Below, piece by piece: positions 22,061 to 33,960 of a DNA stretch of 64,000 bases. The translations under genes and the position numbers were made by a program. Numbering within the stretch: position 1 is the stretch's first letter; every line of letters starts with the position of its first letter. Below the pieces are notes generated by a model. The model did no database searches, was not told the origin of the DNA, and saw nothing but the letters and a program-made list of their open reading frames with translations. Source of the DNA: Areca catechu (lineage: Eukaryota > Streptophyta > Magnoliopsida > Arecales > Arecaceae); NCBI GenBank assembly GCA_021397845.1, contig CM038046.1:67908021-67972020 (forward strand). The letters run 5' to 3'.

Positions 22061-22071
22061 TTTATAGGTCT
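22061..22071 (-). promoter_or_regulatory. TATA box of the opposite-strand ORF, Tat element 1
   Basis: Minus-strand CCTATAAAAGG about 150 bp before the Met at 21912. It is outside the LTR. The same TATAAAAGG motif lies about 160 bp before the matching ORF in Tat element 2 (48724-48733), so the ORF probably has its own promoter. Confidence 0.7.
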
Positions 22072-22498
22072 CTAGAGGGGCGCCGGCACTCACTTCATGG
22101 GTGCTCTAACCATCCCGTAAGGAGGCGTGACCTTCCACTCCTCAGGAATCGAAGCGACGAGTCGATTGGAACCTGCAGACGGCGATCCACGTGAATGTCA
22201 GATCAGCGGTGCAAAGACTACCTGGGAAGCGACGTCGGCCACTCGGATGCTGCCACGTGGGGCGGCACATCCCTCCATCCCAGCCATTATGCGAGCCAGC
22301 CTAGCCCCTCATCATGGCGCCCTCTCTGCATCAACTATGACCCCTGTGCCCCAATACGTTGTTGACATCTGTCCAAGAAACCTGTTGCGGGAGATTCGAA
22401 GCAATCCGACACAATGATTCTGGATCGAGCTCAGACGGACGTGACCTGCGCAAAAACAGTGCTCCTGTCCTTTGAAGCCACATGCCCCCTCAAAGCCC
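22072..22498. other. Spacer between opposite-ORF promoter and 3' LTR of Tat element 1
   Basis: No gene is supported. An open frame at 22127-22417 has no recognisable content. The stretch would hold upstream promoter elements of the opposite-strand ORF. Confidence 0.4.
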
Positions 22499-22515
22499 AG
22501 AAGCAGGGGGGCAAC
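22499..22515 (+). other. Polypurine tract of Tat element 1
   Basis: AGAAGCAGGGGGGCAAC directly precedes the 3' LTR at 22516. Confidence 0.75.
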
Positions 22516-23261
22516 TATTGTACCTATCTGGCCGATCCTAGGTCGGACCGGCCAAGAAGTCTGACCGGCTAACTCATGGGAGGAGAGGTTCGAACGACCC
22601 GCTTCCTCCGAGGTCCGACCGATCGGCTCTCATGGAGATCCTGACCGATTCCCTCTCCGGTGGCCCAAAAGGCTGACCAACCCAAAGGCCGACCCACTTC
22701 TACTAAGGTAGGACTGGCCCATCCAAGGATATCTTGGAAACTCCAGAAGCCTCCTTCCACATCTATCGGTCAGTTTCCTCAAGGCCCCTATCAGTTACTC
22801 CCAGTTGGCCAGACGATGGGCTCCCATTAAGTCTGACCGACTCGTTCTCCTTCCGGGAACCGCTCGAAGGCTCCAGAAGCCCCTTTCAAGCTGATATCGG
22901 AATTCTATTATAACGGACTCCACGATGCGGCCATGTCTCCTCGCCACCTAGCCATCACTCTGATTCTCCTAGGGGCAATCGGGGCTTTTCATCCTATCCC
23001 CTAACAAAATTTGGCAGCATTCCATGCCTATTTAAGGTGATCGGGGGACCTCCGTTGAAGGCTAAGTGCACTCTTCCCTATCCGTGAGCTATTCTCTTTC
23101 ATTTTCTCCATTCTGTTGCTCCCAGGCTCCTGCTAACTTAAGCATCGTAGTGTCCCCCGCAGGAACACCACCGGTGCTTAGGGGACCTTGTGCAGGTCGA
23201 CCGGTAGAGGAGCTCTCTAGCATAGCCGACCGAGCCCGGTCCAAGAGAAGGCGCAGCAACA
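22516..23261 (+). repeat. 3' LTR of Tat element 1
   Basis: 746 bp matching the 5' LTR (12871-13617); starts TATTGTACC (mutated TG) and ends CAGCAACA. It is followed by GTACT, the likely right copy of the target duplication. Confidence 0.92.
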
Positions 23262-23266
23262 GTACT

Positions 23267-24029
23267 TTTTAAAAAATTTATAGATCAAACAATAATAAGT
23301 TTAATGAAGTAAGGAATAATTTACCATGCAGTGATGATGGTTGTGGCCTAGAGCATTCAACATCATTATCCCCAAAAAATGTTTGGATGCCAATTATAAT
23401 ATGAAGTTTTGAATTAGTTCTCAACCCTTCAACCTAACAAACTCCTGCAAAATTAATTCTAGAGGATCAACATGGAATGGAATGGTCACGCATGTAAAAA
23501 ATTGAAGGATGAGGCATTTGAAGGAACCAGGACCATAAAAATACCCTTGCAAGGATAGCAGCCTATTTAGATTCAAGACAACTGAGCCTAACTTTGGCTT
23601 GTGGCTACATACATTCATGAAGATTCAAATAGAAGAGCATAAGCATGCATTGCCTAAGCTAGCTAGAGATACTATAGCCAAAATACAAGATCATTTAATG
23701 GATGTTAGTCTTGGTAATGACTCTCAACAACAAGCAACAAGGTTATGGAACCTAGAAGATAAAGAAAGAATGGTAGACTTGCTCAAAACATACCAATTTT
23801 ACTTTTCATAAATTTATACGAAGGTGCCTATCAAAGATCAGAGATTGGTTTACTAATAATATCCTACTACTTCTTTGCTTGCTTTACTCAATGGAGCATT
23901 CTTGTGCTTAGCAAAGAGGCGGTAGCATAAAGCTTCTAGATTTTGTCAATGGTCTAGTAACTAATACTTTTCTTGATCTTGAAATCTAGAAGCTGTGCAA
24001 TCTAAGATGGGTTTAAGGCATACAAGCAG
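23267..24029 (+). other. Unrecognised sequence with a short open frame
   Basis: A 70-residue frame at 23599-23811 (LPKLARDTIAKIQDHLMDV, charged, mostly helical in look) is open, and its frame extends partly upstream with stops. I do not recognise the family. It could be a decayed pol fragment from the same element as the RT remnant at 24036, or an old gene piece. Confidence 0.3.
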
Positions 24030-24035
24030 CCCAAG

Positions 24036-24245
24036 ATGAGAATGTTAATTAAAGTGACTTTAAAAGTTAAAGAAGAAATTAAAAGGTTATTCAAAGTTAG
24101 GTTCATAAGAATGAAGAGGTACACCAAATGGCTGGAAAATATTATACCAGTCATTAAGAAGAACAGAAAGCTACACATGTGTATCAAATTCTATAAGTGC
24201 GTAGTACAGGATTATGATAGAGAGCTAAGTTATATCTACTCTTAG
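24036..24245 (+). pseudogene. Ty3/gypsy reverse transcriptase remnant
   Basis: The 69-residue frame reads KVRFIRMKRYTKWLENIIPV, then IKKNRKLHMCIKFYKCVVQD. The order matches the first RT block of gypsy elements (compare DAGFIRESHYLEWLANVVIV at 16070 in this window), with several usually conserved residues changed. Downstream RT blocks including YVDD are not visible. The piece is old and lacks LTRs. Confidence 0.65.
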
Positions 24246-25999
24246 GATTCATGACTAAGATAAAGATAAATATAAATTGATTAAAATGGTTAAATTGATT
24301 GCCAAAAGATCATTTTATAGAGCATAATTCTACTATATATATTGATACATGATAACTACATAGAAATAAAATAACTTGTTGCATGCATTAATTATTGCTT
24401 TATTTGTTTGGTCTCTACTATTGGTAGTTCTAGTAATTGTTATTAGTTATCGTCCACTATGTATGTTTATCGATAAGGTTACTCCATAATTGTTAGGCCA
24501 ATAAACATGTCTTTTTAGCCTAAGGCTTAGTCTTGCATTTAAGACTATCCTTGAAACTTCTTCGGTCTACTTTCACATATTTCTATTAATCATGATCAAG
24601 TTATAGGCTTCCAATCTATTCTTGACCAAACTTTTCTTTATCAATCTATATCTCTGCACTTGGTGAAACTTGTCATAGTCGAACTCTATCCAATTTAGTA
24701 AAGGTCATATAAATCTTGCTTGCTCTTATTTCATCATGCTTAATCAACATGGTGCTTACTCTCAGCCACCAACTGGATAGTTGAGATAGGGTGTAAACAA
24801 TGCTCCATCATCTTATTAGCCAATGATCAAGTGGTTGATGAAGTGTCTATCATCGTTCCCTTAATATCCACAGAGTCATAATCCCAATTTGTTGACTTAT
24901 TATTTTTCCCTTTTTATTGAAACATCATAATCTATTCATATCATTTCTGTTTTTTCTGAGTCTTATACTTTTGCCACATTTTCTTTTATGGAATACTCCC
25001 ATATAGACTTTTGCACTAATGGGAGTATTGATTTCTTCTAGTACCAACACATCACCACAAATAAATTTTATTACAAAATTAAAATATGCTTATCACCAAA
25101 TTGCTATTTGATTGTAGGCTTTTGAATCGGCAAGTCATCGTTTTCCCAACTAGCCTTCGACTTTTCCTAAGCCCTCACCTTTTTCAGGCTAGTGGAAGTA
25201 GACTCCTGCATATTTGCCTTTTATCTACAATGTCCCCAACCTAAGCCCTAAGCCTTTTGTACTCATTCTACCTCCACTATAGTCAACAAAGGATTGTAGA
25301 AAGTGAAACATTGAATAATCTTGTAGCTATGCTAAGAATATATACAAAGATAAGTTCATAAATTTGCTAGCCAAGTTTTTCAAAGCAGATAGTATACTAA
25401 AAATAAATTATTTTTAATAATAAAATTATACATGCTTGACCTATTTTATCAAACAAAAAATAGAGATCTTAAATCAAAGTAAATAACTAATTATAATTTT
25501 TTTAAGATTATTTGAAAGCATACTTGAAGCGTTAGGTTATATACTTCTATCAATAATAAATCCAAGCATAGTATTCATGAATTCATACTTCAATCTAGTG
25601 GGCTGGATACACCTATTCAAGGTCACTAAAATTCAATGTCTAAGAAGTCAAATAAAACAAGAAACTATAAAGAACTCAAATGAGTAGAGGGAGTAGAACA
25701 ACGTATTCAGGGCGATGACTCAAGTCTATTTAATACTCGAATCAAGATAGATCACAGATAGGCTAATCAAGTAACAAAGCCTGACAGTCCTAAATTAGTA
25801 AATGCAAGTAATTTCATCTCTTCAAAGATTAGAGCAGGATATAGCTTGATCATTGTAATTAAGGATGACAAAATTTAGTGGGATCTAACTAAGATCAAGG
25901 TGAAAACTTATGCATTACCCAACAACCATGGATTAAGATCCTCTTATTAGGATATAATTCAGAGTCATTAAGAGTAAACCTTTACTAGTTCAATTCTAG
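24246..25999. other. AT-rich sequence, nothing recognised
   Basis: About 1.75 kb with stops in all frames, no clear tandem array and no element ends seen by eye. Confidence 0.4.
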
Positions 26000-26560
26000 A
26001 GAGAGAATCTATGTAGAGAGAGAAACCATCTAGAGAAAGAGTTAGAGAAAAAGAATACTAGAGAGACAAGCTAGAAAGAGAAAGTGGATGAGGAGAAAAA
26101 TTCACAAGATGGAACATGGTCGATCAGACAACACTGTCCGACATCTCGATCAATCCAAACAAGATGATTTCATCAAATTATTATTGGATTAGTGTATAAA
26201 TGTTTCAATTGAAATAAAGGATGATTCAATCTAGTGATATGTGGTCTGATCTGAGTGGATGCCGATATGCTATCCAGCAATTATAGAGAAGAACATTCTT
26301 TGCTAGGATCTTATTAGAATCATTGATAGAAAATCTTTTATTAGATCAATCATAAATAGAGAAATACATGAAGAGATAGAATTTTAAAGAGAGAAAGTAA
26401 AACTTGAGAGAGAGAGAGGGTAAGGATGCATGCTCTTAGAAGGGAGAGAGGGAAGAGAAAGAAATAATCTAGAAAGAAAAAACTTTTATAAAAAAAAATT
26501 AGAGAGAGAAAGTAGAGAGAAGGTAGAGACAAAATAGTAGAAGGATGCAAAAAGAGAGAA
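26000..26560. repeat. GA-rich low-complexity stretch
   Basis: Two purine-rich parts (about 26000-26100 and 26350-26560) consist largely of GAGAGA and AGAGAAAG runs. Open frames on the C/T strand follow from base composition only. Confidence 0.6.
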
Positions 26561-27330
26561 GGGATAAGAGGAAACGACTCTCTTTCATCTTCTTTTTTTT
26601 CTTTTCCTCTCTTCTTCCTTCATTTAGGCTAAACAGATGAACGATCAAGCCTCCTCATGTATGGGCAGGGTGAAAAAAATAGGACTTGTGGTGTCATGGT
26701 AGCTAAAAATAAGAGATCACAACCATGGCAGATGATCGGTGAAGGACAAAATCCAAGAAAGCATTGAAAATTAAAATCTAAAATAGCCAACAATAGGCAA
26801 TCAATTTCATCAAGTCTTGCTAGCTCACAGGCAACTGTGGCTCCTTCCATGATCACGAGGGTTGCCAAGATCTTGATCAAAGCTCTTGCAATGTCCAAGT
26901 TACAAATAATGATGGTGGAATTGAATCAAAGAAGGAGAAGGCTAAAAACAAGAGAAAGGGATTCAAAACAAAGGTGATCTGATTTCCACCAAATCCTACA
27001 ACAATCCAATGATTATCTAGCTAGAGACAATGACCTTAGGATTAGAGAAGGGAGTGGAAGAAAGATTGAAGACTGTTACCTCAACATTGGCAAGGGGTTT
27101 GCTACAAATTTTGATGACCGTGGTGTATCTGATCGATGGTCTTCCAAGAAGAAAAGTGAGACGGAATGGTGGTGGTTGTTGCTATTTCTGGTGAAGAGAA
27201 CAAAAGGTTTAGGTGCCTTTTATAGAGGAGCCCAAGGTTCCTTTCCCACTTTGGGAATCTCGTTTATCGACACCAACTAAGAGTCTATTAGGGGGAGAAG
27301 ACTCCCAATGGGAGTCTTCTTTTAGTTCCT
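26561..27330 (-). other. Possible LTR or promoter fragment on the minus strand
   Basis: A minus-strand TATA-like CTATAAAAGGCACC (about 27209-27222) is followed by leader-like sequence and an 89-residue frame (26898-26629) without recognisable domains. A 25-bp hairpin with 12-bp arms (27296-27320) lies upstream of the TATA. This arrangement would suit an LTR promoter, but no partner LTR was found. Confidence 0.3.
27296..27320. repeat. Perfect short inverted repeat
   Basis: AGAAGACTCCCA and TGGGAGTCTTCT are separated by one base, giving 12-bp arms without mismatch. This is unusual in its AT-rich surroundings. Confidence 0.75.
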
Positions 27331-28413
27331 ACATTTCTTTTTTTTTTTGGTTGGGTTGAGTATTACAAGTTCTTCATTGGTAACAATATATAAAAAGTAG
27401 ATCAAATTCACATGTTAGTGAAAATTTATTGTGACAATAATAAAACTTTGTCACTTACTAAAGATGCTCACATTGTCCTGTTTTTACTAAAAAAAAAGAA
27501 ATCCTTATACTCCTCAAAAAGAGTTATTAATTATTAATGATCTATATTGAGTGTCAGGTAGTGCTTACATGATAAATGTCTAACAACATGCATCTCAAAT
27601 CTTTATAGTATCGTCCATCATTAAATTGAAGATTGCATTACCTCATCACATAGTTCCATGTAGCATCAACAATTGATGCTAACTAGCCAGCTCTTTTTTT
27701 CTTCTAAAACTTTTCACCTTTTTAATATACCCTATAGAATTTCACCTTCAACTTGAATAGTGGCTTCTCCATTATAAGAAGCAAGTATGTGAAGGAAAAT
27801 AGGGCTAAGCCTTAGAAATTAGAACTTTAAAAAGTTTTAGAGATTAGAACAAATGTAAATTTACTGGTTATAATTGTCATTAGTTTAGAGATTAGAACTT
27901 TAAAAAGTTTTAGAAATTACTTTAAATTATTAACATGGCACTAATTTTATATATATGCAATTCTGGGGTTTTTAGGTCTCGAGGGATCCTTGTGGAGTAA
28001 TTATGGGAAATTATCTAGTTGTAGGAATTTGTGAGATAAGTAGCATTTCACACTTTAGTATTTATTTAGTTATTTTTGCAAAATAACACATATCCAATAT
28101 TATGAAAGTTATTATTATGATACCAAATTTATTTGTATATGAAGTCTCTGCAATTATATGAATTTAATTGATAATTGTATTATTGTTAGTTAACTACATG
28201 ATTTTTACCCATTAAGTATAAATTGTATTGCATTTATTTTACTGGATCAAGAATGTAAAGTTATACGCATCATATCTTTAGTTGTAAAGCTCAAGGTGGT
28301 ACTATAAATGAAAAGAATGCTTTGATCAATTTATATATTTGTGTTTGTAACTCTCAACCTAACCATGTTATGAGTGTCAGTAGTTTGACTATTTCCATAC
28401 TTACTTAGGTGAC
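27331..28413. other. AT-rich sequence, nothing recognised
   Basis: No open frame of note. A short repeated phrase (AACTTTAAAAAGTTTTAGA) occurs near 27822 and 27896. Confidence 0.4.
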
Positions 28414-28544
28414 CTATAATGCAAAGGTTAAATGTGGCTACATGGCCTACTCCATAAAAGTTATATGTGGTTGAACAACCTATGCTACAAGGATAAAATG
28501 TAGCCATGAACCTAAGCTGCAAGGGTTAAGTGTGTCCTTATGAT
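28414..28544. repeat. 33-bp minisatellite, 4 degenerate units
   Basis: Units of the form CTATRMTGCAAAGGTTAAAT plus about 13 bp (GTGGCTACATGGC) recur four times with 32-33-bp spacing. A further partial unit may lie near 28610. Confidence 0.55.
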
Positions 28545-29100
28545 TACTAGTCTAAAATCTGATTATTAAGGAAATACACTCTAGGAGTTATATCATGTGG
28601 CCATGGAACCTACGATGTATAGGAAAATGCAACATAGTAATTAATTGGCTATAGAGTTGAAATGGAATTAGAAACATGATACCAATGTTCAAATATGTGA
28701 ATGCAGGCAAAGTTTTGAATATGGAATTAGATATTTTATTTCACTTCATAAAAGAAGAAAAATGTTGTTCCACTATATGGATATTATTGAAATAAATATT
28801 ATGAATTTTATTTGTAAAAAATGCATTTTTTTATATATAATTTAGTTGAGTTAAATTATTTAATATAGCTTGATCCAATTCCATAAAGTGGACTATTACT
28901 TGCTAAGCTATGATGCTTATTATTTTTACATGCCTCCTTTCTTTGTCAAAGGATAAATAGTAGACTGGTATCAACTATTAGGGAGATATATAGTTATACT
29001 AGACTTAATTTTGATTGGTATGTATATTAATGTGTTTCTTGAGGATTATGTATAAATAACTTAAAAACTATAAGTTTTGAGTTGTAAATATGGAGGAAGA
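28545..29100. other. AT-rich sequence, nothing recognised
   Basis: No gene or repeat boundary is seen. If the CACTA element ending at 33117 is longer than its recognisable gene, this could be inside it. Confidence 0.35.
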
Positions 29101-29129
29101 ACCTTGTCCTTTTATAACATTTCGTGGTG

Positions 29130-31830
29130 TGTGTCTATATATGTTATTTTGTTTGAAGTTTGGTTGTTCTAATAATCATTGCTACCTTCCTTGAATTAAA
29201 TGGTCACCATATAATATTAAATTCATTAACACGTGGAAAGTTATTAAATTCATTAACTATTTAATTTAATTTTTATGTTAACTAATTTTGATTTTTATTT
29301 ATGAATACTAGGTTTTATCATGCCTTGAAGGAAGCGATATGTAGATAAACAATTTTTGTTTTCATAGATCGAGATCGATACTTCTTTTTTCATATAATAG
29401 TCTAAGGTAGGTGGTTCTTCTTCTGCGCATCAACCTAAGGCTAGTCCCTCTTCTTTGGCGCATCAATATGAGGCAAGTCCCTTTTCTTTTGTGCAACAAG
29501 ATCATCCCACTAATCATCCAGATGATGAGGTTATTATAGATGAGCTAAAGATTCAGGAAAATTTAATACTTTAGTTCATTTCATAGCATGCAAATTTAAC
29601 AGTTTTGATATTTATTTTTTAATTTTATATATTTTTTATTGATAGATCTGAGAGAGTGAGATAGAGATGGGGACCCACACCAGTACAAAATGTGTGGTAG
29701 TTATGTGAGGGTGAGAGGATTATTATAGATTGCAACCAGTTGGGATAGCCAATTAAGAAATTTGCCAACTTGTTGAATAGTATCTTAGGGACAGTGTGCA
29801 GAAGGGTTAGTTATGTCCCCTTAACTATGTAAAGTGGAATGACATGCTTCTTTTTTATAAAGTTGGGTTCCTATGACTTGTATAGATAAAAAATTAAATT
29901 CTATATTATATCTTAGTTTGCTAACTACTTTCATTATTTATTTAATTTAATATTTATCTTCTTCTTTTTTATTATAGAGAAAGTTTGTACTTCCTTCAAA
30001 TAATCATGAATTATGCGTAAGTCTCTCAATTGTAAATGGAAAGAATATAAGACAAAGTTGAAGGGAGAGTACAAGAGAGAGAGTATGATAGAGGAGGAGG
30101 TTGCTTGCAATTGTCCTCCTAATGTACACCCTCATCAACGGAGAGAGCAAGTTCACAACTAGTTCTCCAAGAGGGCACGGTTTTATACAGTCTCATAATA
30201 TCTTATAAATGTACTAATTTCTAATAAAGAATATACATATATATGTATAAGATATAATAAATTATTTACTTTATTTTGTAGACATATTCTACAATCAGTA
30301 GAGCTATTCGAGTAGCTCTGTCTATTCCTCATACATCGGGATCTAAGAGTTATGTACGGCTTAGATAGGAGTTCACATGTTCCTCACACTACAAACTTTT
30401 TATTAGACTTATTTTTTTGATATCAAAACAATTATGCTTTTTAATGAAACTAATATAAAGGAGTTCATAACCTTTCAAGGTTTGTGCTAATATGTGTCAT
30501 TTTGTTTGATAGTTTGGTTGTTCTAATAATCATTGCTACCTTGTATGAATTAAATGGTTGCCCTATAATATTAAATTCATTAACATGTGAAAAGCTATTA
30601 AATTTTTTTACTATTTGATTTAATTTTTATGTTAACTGATTTTGATTTTTATTTACATAGCCAGGTCACATCATTCATCTAAGGAAGCAATATGCAGATG
30701 TGCAGTTCCAATTTTCACTGATCAAGGTTGATTTTCTTTTTCCGCACGGTAGTCCAAGGCTAGTGGCACTTCTTCTGCACATCAATATGAGGCTAGTTCC
30801 ACTTCTTCTACACATTAGTATGAGGTTGATCCTCCTACTAATTATCGAAATGATGAGGTTTTTATAGATGAGCTAAAGATCCAGGATAATGTAATACTTT
30901 TAGTTCATTTTATTGCATGCATATTTAATAGTTTTAATATTTACTTTTTAGTTTTATATATTTTTTGAAGATGGATCTGGGAGAGTGAGGTAGAGATGGG
31001 GATCCACACTAGTATAGGATGTGTGGCAGCTATGTGAGGGTAAGAGGATTATTATAGGCTACAATCAGTTGGGAGTCCATTAAGAAATCTACCAACTTGT
31101 TGACTAGTTTTTTAGAGACAGTTGTGCAAAAGGGTCAACCATATCCCCTGCACCATGGAATGTGGAATGACATGCTTTCTTTTTATAAAGTTGAGTTCCT
31201 ATGACTTGTATAGGCAAAAATTTGAATTTCATATTGCATCTTAATTTCCTAACAACTTTCATTATTTATTTAATTGAATATTTATCTTATTCTTTTTGTT
31301 GTAGTAGAGTAAGTTTGTACTCCCTCCAGATAGTTATAATTTCATGCTTAAGTCTTTCAATCATAAATAAAAACAATATAAGGCAAAGTTGAAGGGAGAC
31401 TACTAGAGAGAGTATGATAGAGGAGGAGGTTGCTTGTAATTGTTCTCCTAACATACACCCTCCTCAATGGAGGGGAGCCGGTTCACTACTGGTTCTCCAA
31501 GAGGGAACAGTTATACACACTCTCTTAATATCTTATAAACATATTAATTTCTAATATAGATTATACATGTATATGTACAAGATATAACAAATTATTTACT
31601 TTATTTTGTTGATATATTCTACCATTGGTAAAGCTATATGAGTAGCTCAGTCTGTTCCTCGTATATCAGGCTTTAAGAGTTATGTACAGCTTGAATAGGA
31701 GTACATATGTTCCTCACACTACAAACTTTGTATTAGACCAATTTTTTTATATCGAAACATTTATGCTTTTTAGTGAAACTAATATCAAGTATCATGTACC
31801 TTGTATCATGATATGTTTGTTTTTAAAGAT
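29130..31830. repeat. Local tandem duplication of about 1.35 kb
   Basis: Matching phrases recur at constant offset: TGGTTGTTCTAATAATCATT at 29161 and 30515, TAGAGATGGGGA-type text at 29662 and 30991, and the block encoding TSGSKSYV near 30335 and 31670. Identity by eye is roughly 85-90 percent with indels, so the duplication is not recent. Confidence 0.85.
29320..30420 (+). pseudogene. Transposase_24-like (Ptta/En/Spm) pseudogene, copy A
   Basis: Decayed plus-strand translation shows an initial MP*RKRYVDK, then KFANLLNSILGTV, VKWNDML, WKEYKTKLKGEYK and IPHTSGSKSYVRLR*EF, in the order known for the plant Transposase_24 family (second proteins of CACTA elements). AT-rich gaps between blocks look like introns. 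The C-terminal blocks seen in copy B are missing. Confidence 0.65.
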
Positions 31831-32350
31831 TTTTTTTATAACATATATTTTATATGTAGGTGGATGAGTATGGGAGGAAACTTGATGAGGTGGAGTTTTA
31901 TCAGATCACTCATACTCACCATGATGGTGAGGAGTCTATAGAGATATTTTATTTATTGATAATTATTTTGTGTAGTGATTTAAAATTTTATTTTATTAAG
32001 CATTAAGATTTAAATGTAGGACAAGGCTACATCTCTTATTACAGAGCATGCTGAAGAGTTTATATTATCTATTCAAAGCAATCGCATCAAGGCCAAGGTA
32101 TTCATGGAGTTGATAGGATCGGAGCACTATAATTAAATAATGGGTTATAGAATTGGAGTTACCCCCACTTTGTTATCTATACAGAGTAGATGTACTCAAA
32201 ATTCTAGAGATAGTGTTAGTGACATGTTCATAGACTCGAGGCAGAGATGAAGGTGCTGAGGGAGAGACATGATATAGGTAAAGCAAAGATACAAATCTTG
32301 AGGACTCATGTTAAGCAACTTACGTCTGTGTTGCACATGTTTGCACCATC
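30660..32350 (+). pseudogene. Transposase_24-like pseudogene, copy B, with C-terminus
   Basis: Repeats the blocks of copy A at an offset of about 1.33-1.35 kb and then continues: DEYGRKLDEVEFYQITHTHH at about 31862, EHAEEFILSIQSNRIKAK, IGVTPTLLSIQSRC and a charged end with leucine spacing. Blocks are separated by AT-rich intron-like gaps and broken by stops. Function of the intact family is probably DNA binding in CACTA transposition. Confidence 0.65.
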
Positions 32351-32779
32351 TTAGGCAAATGACTATATAACTATATATATATTTAGTATTTTAGAATACA
32401 TTATGATGTATGTATTACAACTCAAACTTTTTATATATTTCTTCCAAGTTCCTAACATATCCGACAATTGTAGAAAAGATGATGACCATCCTCCCACGAA
32501 CCATTAATGTTTGATAATTCTTCTTTTTTTCTCAATGCCAATGTTTTATGTATATTTTCATGCTGTTGAACTTGGATACAATATCGACAATGTCTTTTTC
32601 TTTTCACATATATAAAGCACTTATAATATTATGTCTTTCTAATGAATTGGGTTTTGGACTCATGTCATGAGTGGTGTGCTTGTACAGGTTTTATTAAATG
32701 ATATTTGGCTTATCCAAGATTACATCTATTTTTGTACAAATATTTTATTCTATATTATTCTATTTATAAAAAAAGTAAA

Positions 32780-33117
32780 TGGTGATGATTTTAAGCATCA
32801 TAAATCATAAACATAACAATGCTAGTGTTGCTAAGTTATAATTTAATGATGCTATTAAGCATCGCAACTGAGCGATGCATTTTAAAAGCATTGCTATCTA
32901 GTGCCAAAAGGTTGCTCAATGTTGGCCTTTTTCTCATTTCTAATGTATTTAGGCATAGGCAAATAACATACCGATGCTTTTTAAAGGCATGGAAAGGTTA
33001 TTTCTTTATGCTTACATATGCAACATTTTTAAAAGCATTGGAAAAATATTTGCTAATGCTAAATAGTGTCAGCAAATATGATTATTAGTGTGGCTTATAT
33101 TACCATTTCCTGTAGTG
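32780..33117. repeat. CACTA right end with subterminal repeats
   Basis: Motifs such as GATGCATTTTAAAAGCATTG and GATGCTTTTTAAAGGCAT recur in both orientations before the terminal TGTAGTG. Arrays of this kind bind the TnpA-type protein in known CACTA elements. Confidence 0.65.
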
Positions 33118-33120
33118 ATC

Positions 33121-33960
33121 CATCTCCACAACCCAATTGTTAGCTATGAGCAAGTGCCACATAGATAAGATTAGGCAGAGTCGAAACAAGTGAAAGTCAT
33201 GTGATCCTCACCTAGTTTAACAATGTTTGTGCATAATAAATCCCATGACTCTTCTCACTCAATGAGTAGAAAGTTTGTAGCTAAGCAAGAAGAGTCGGCT
33301 TTTGTTACCTTTCCTTCCAACTTTCGACATGTCATGAAAAAAATGAAAACTAAAGGGGTATTTCATGGGCAACCTGACTAAGGTCTGTGTTCCAACTGCT
33401 TAAGCTCAACAGCAGGTTTTACTCGAAGGTATCAGTTAAGTCTTACACTAAGCAAGGACCCTTTTGCTAGAATAGAAGACCTTAACTAGCCCATGACTAG
33501 AACAACTTAGAATGGACAAACATCTCTAAGAGGCTCCGATATGATTGGCTAGACATTACTAGACTAGAGGGAATGATTAGGCGAAGAAATTGCTTAAGGA
33601 AAGTGCTTCAGGAAAGACTATCAATCACCTTAAGGGACTTATTCTATGCTTTCTACATGGATTCTGATTGGCCATCAAACTCTTCTAGTGATTTCTAGAG
33701 GTGATGATCAAGGTCGATAAAGAAGAAGATTAGAAGAGTTTATATTCTCCTGCCAAATAAAGGAGAAGGAATAGGGAAGGTTCAGGAAAGACCAGGACAT
33801 TTGAAGAATGTGAAAAAGGCATAGGCTGAAGATATAGAAAAGAGTGCCCACTAATGGTGCTAAGCATGCTAGATGAAAAATATTTGAAGTGACTAACCAT
33901 GATACATGGGAATGAGTGGCAGGCTAAGGAATGTTGGATCATAATTTGGTTTGTGTAAAG
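33121..33960. other. Unrecognised sequence
   Basis: Less AT-rich than its neighbours. It holds no open frame with recognisable content. Confidence 0.35.

Larger units (their letters stand above)
12871..23261 (+). mobile_element. Tat-lineage Ty3/gypsy retrotransposon with opposite-strand ORF (Tat element 1)
   Basis: Two LTRs (12871-13617 and 22516-23261) flank about 8.9 kb. Flanking pentamers ATACT (12866-12870) and GTACT (23262-23266) differ by one base and are a likely target duplication. Plus-strand order: PBS, gag, protease, RT, RNase H, integrase, 45-bp tandem array; then, on the minus strand, a Transposase_28-type ORF; then polypurine tract and 3' LTR. RNase H before integrase and the extra opposite ORF before the 3' LTR fit the Tat branch of plant gypsy elements. 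The pol genes carry several stops and frameshifts, so it cannot make its own enzymes. Confidence 0.92.
29105..33117 (+). mobile_element. CACTA (En/Spm-type) DNA transposon remnant with right terminus
   Basis: A decayed Transposase_24-like gene (29320-32350), partly present twice, is followed by a region rich in short GCATT/AATGC-type subterminal motifs (about 32780-33080). It ends in TTTCCTGTAGTG at 33106-33117, which is the inverse of a CACTA terminus (CACTACAGGAAA). The next three bases are ATC. I could not find a CACTA left end or a TNP2-type transposase upstream, so the left part is lost or unrecognisable. Confidence 0.65.

Noticed and set aside
26350..26550. Leu/Ser/Phe-rich frame resembling a membrane segment
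   Set aside because: It is the reverse reading of a GA-rich low-complexity run.
30397..30408. CACACTACAAA as a CACTA left terminus (also at 31719)
   Set aside because: Both occurrences lie inside the duplicated Transposase_24-like coding block and keep its reading frame, so they are not element ends.
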